A stretch of DNA of 5,477 bases from Paraprevotella sp. (GTDB taxonomy: Bacteria; Bacteroidota; Bacteroidia; Bacteroidales; Bacteroidaceae): NCBI GenBank assembly GCA_017630975.1, contig JAGBUF010000251.1:1-5477 (forward strand), in the 5' to 3' direction. Each line of letters begins with the position of its first letter. The stretch's first letter is position 1. This document shows, one piece after another, positions 5,273 through 5,477 of this stretch. Below the pieces are notes generated by a model. That model was given only the letters and a program-made list of their open reading frames with translations. It was not told the DNA's origin and made no database searches. A program made the position numbers and the translations under genes.

Positions 5273-5477
5273 ATTTACATTTTAACAGAAAAGATAAATC
5301 GTTTTTGTATCTGCTTCCTATACGTTGTAACCCCTCTCCTATCTCAGTACGGTCGGTATAGGCTGTAATACCATATTTCAACATCAACATAAAATGCTTT
5401 GAAATGTTCCATTCTGCCACACAAGCTGCCCTCATTCCTTGTCCATACATGGTCATGAACGAATAAGTATATAATAA
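5268..5477 (-). CDS. C-terminal end of a likely helix-hairpin-helix/beta-barrel protein (partial)
   Basis: The frame is open from the window's right edge to a TGA at 5268-5270, giving 69 residues of C-terminus; the start is outside. The internal ATG codons at 5456 and 5450 are unlikely to be the true start because the frame continues upstream (LLYTYSF) with similar composition. The residues alternate polar and hydrophobic as in antiparallel outer-membrane strands (RAACVAEWNIS, HFMLMLKYGITAYTDR, NDLSFLLKCKF). The protein ends in Phe, the usual C-terminal mark of outer-membrane barrels. The wording around YGQGMR, KYGITAYTDRTEIGEGLQRI and the final KF recalls, from memory, the C-terminal part of Bacteroides proteins annotated as helix-hairpin-helix (ComEA-like) domain proteins. 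The HHH part itself would lie outside the window, so the name is tentative while the gene is likely real. Confidence 0.6.
   Translation of the reverse strand, partial: LLYTYSFMTMYGQGMRAACVAEWNISKHFMLMLKYGITAYTDRTEIGEGLQRIGSRYKNDLSFLLKCKF

Noticed and set aside
4936..5361. 141-codon plus-strand open frame across the radical SAM start and the promoter gap.
   Set aside because: It runs antisense to the conserved radical SAM N-terminus and through the end of the next gene, with Cys/His/Arg/Ser-rich composition and no recognisable domain.

Overview
The window looks like chromosome from a member of the Bacteroidales (Bacteroides, Phocaeicola or a close relative). Three things point there. The protein families and their wording are typical of that group: a short S13 D,D-carboxypeptidase, a stand-alone NadB, a radical SAM protein with the FGPVxSRRLG opening, and a barrel-like C-terminus ending in Phe. 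Genes lack clear Shine-Dalgarno sequences. Boxes matching the Bacteroidetes -7 consensus TAnnTTTG lie about 20 nt upstream of two start codons. The genus call is an inference; there is no rRNA in the window.

Layout from left to right. Bases 1-121 hold the C-terminal end of a plus-strand gene that I do not recognise, followed by a strong nested hairpin terminator (185-248). Bases 249-501 are AT-rich and contain no convincing gene, only an imperfect 36-nt inverted repeat (445-480). Bases 502-1050 (minus) encode a 182-aa protein with a degenerate but readable GIY-YIG nuclease domain. This gene is clearly more AT-rich than the rest and is the most accessory-looking item here. Bases 1131-2758 (minus) form a two-gene operon with an ATGA overlap: a small two-helix membrane protein with a bacterial PH-like domain, then dacB, a PBP4-type D-alanyl-D-alanine carboxypeptidase/endopeptidase with an unusually short insert between its first two active-site motifs. 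Divergent from this operon is nadB (2855-4438, plus), L-aspartate oxidase of de novo NAD synthesis. It runs tail to tail, with only 2 nt between stop codons, into a minus-strand radical SAM gene of the COG0731 type (4441-5217). Upstream of that gene, on the same strand, is the C-terminal end of a likely helix-hairpin-helix/barrel protein (5268-5477) that continues past the window.

Taken together, 1131-5477 looks like ordinary core chromosome: cell-wall remodelling, cofactor synthesis and a conserved radical SAM enzyme, with no evident shared pathway. The part with accessory character is 1-1130. I see no CRISPR array, transposase, tRNA, rRNA or complete mobile element, and I do not find convincing evidence for a new multi-gene system. 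The best leads are the divergent GIY-YIG protein with its uncharacterised C-terminal extension, and the compact DacB.
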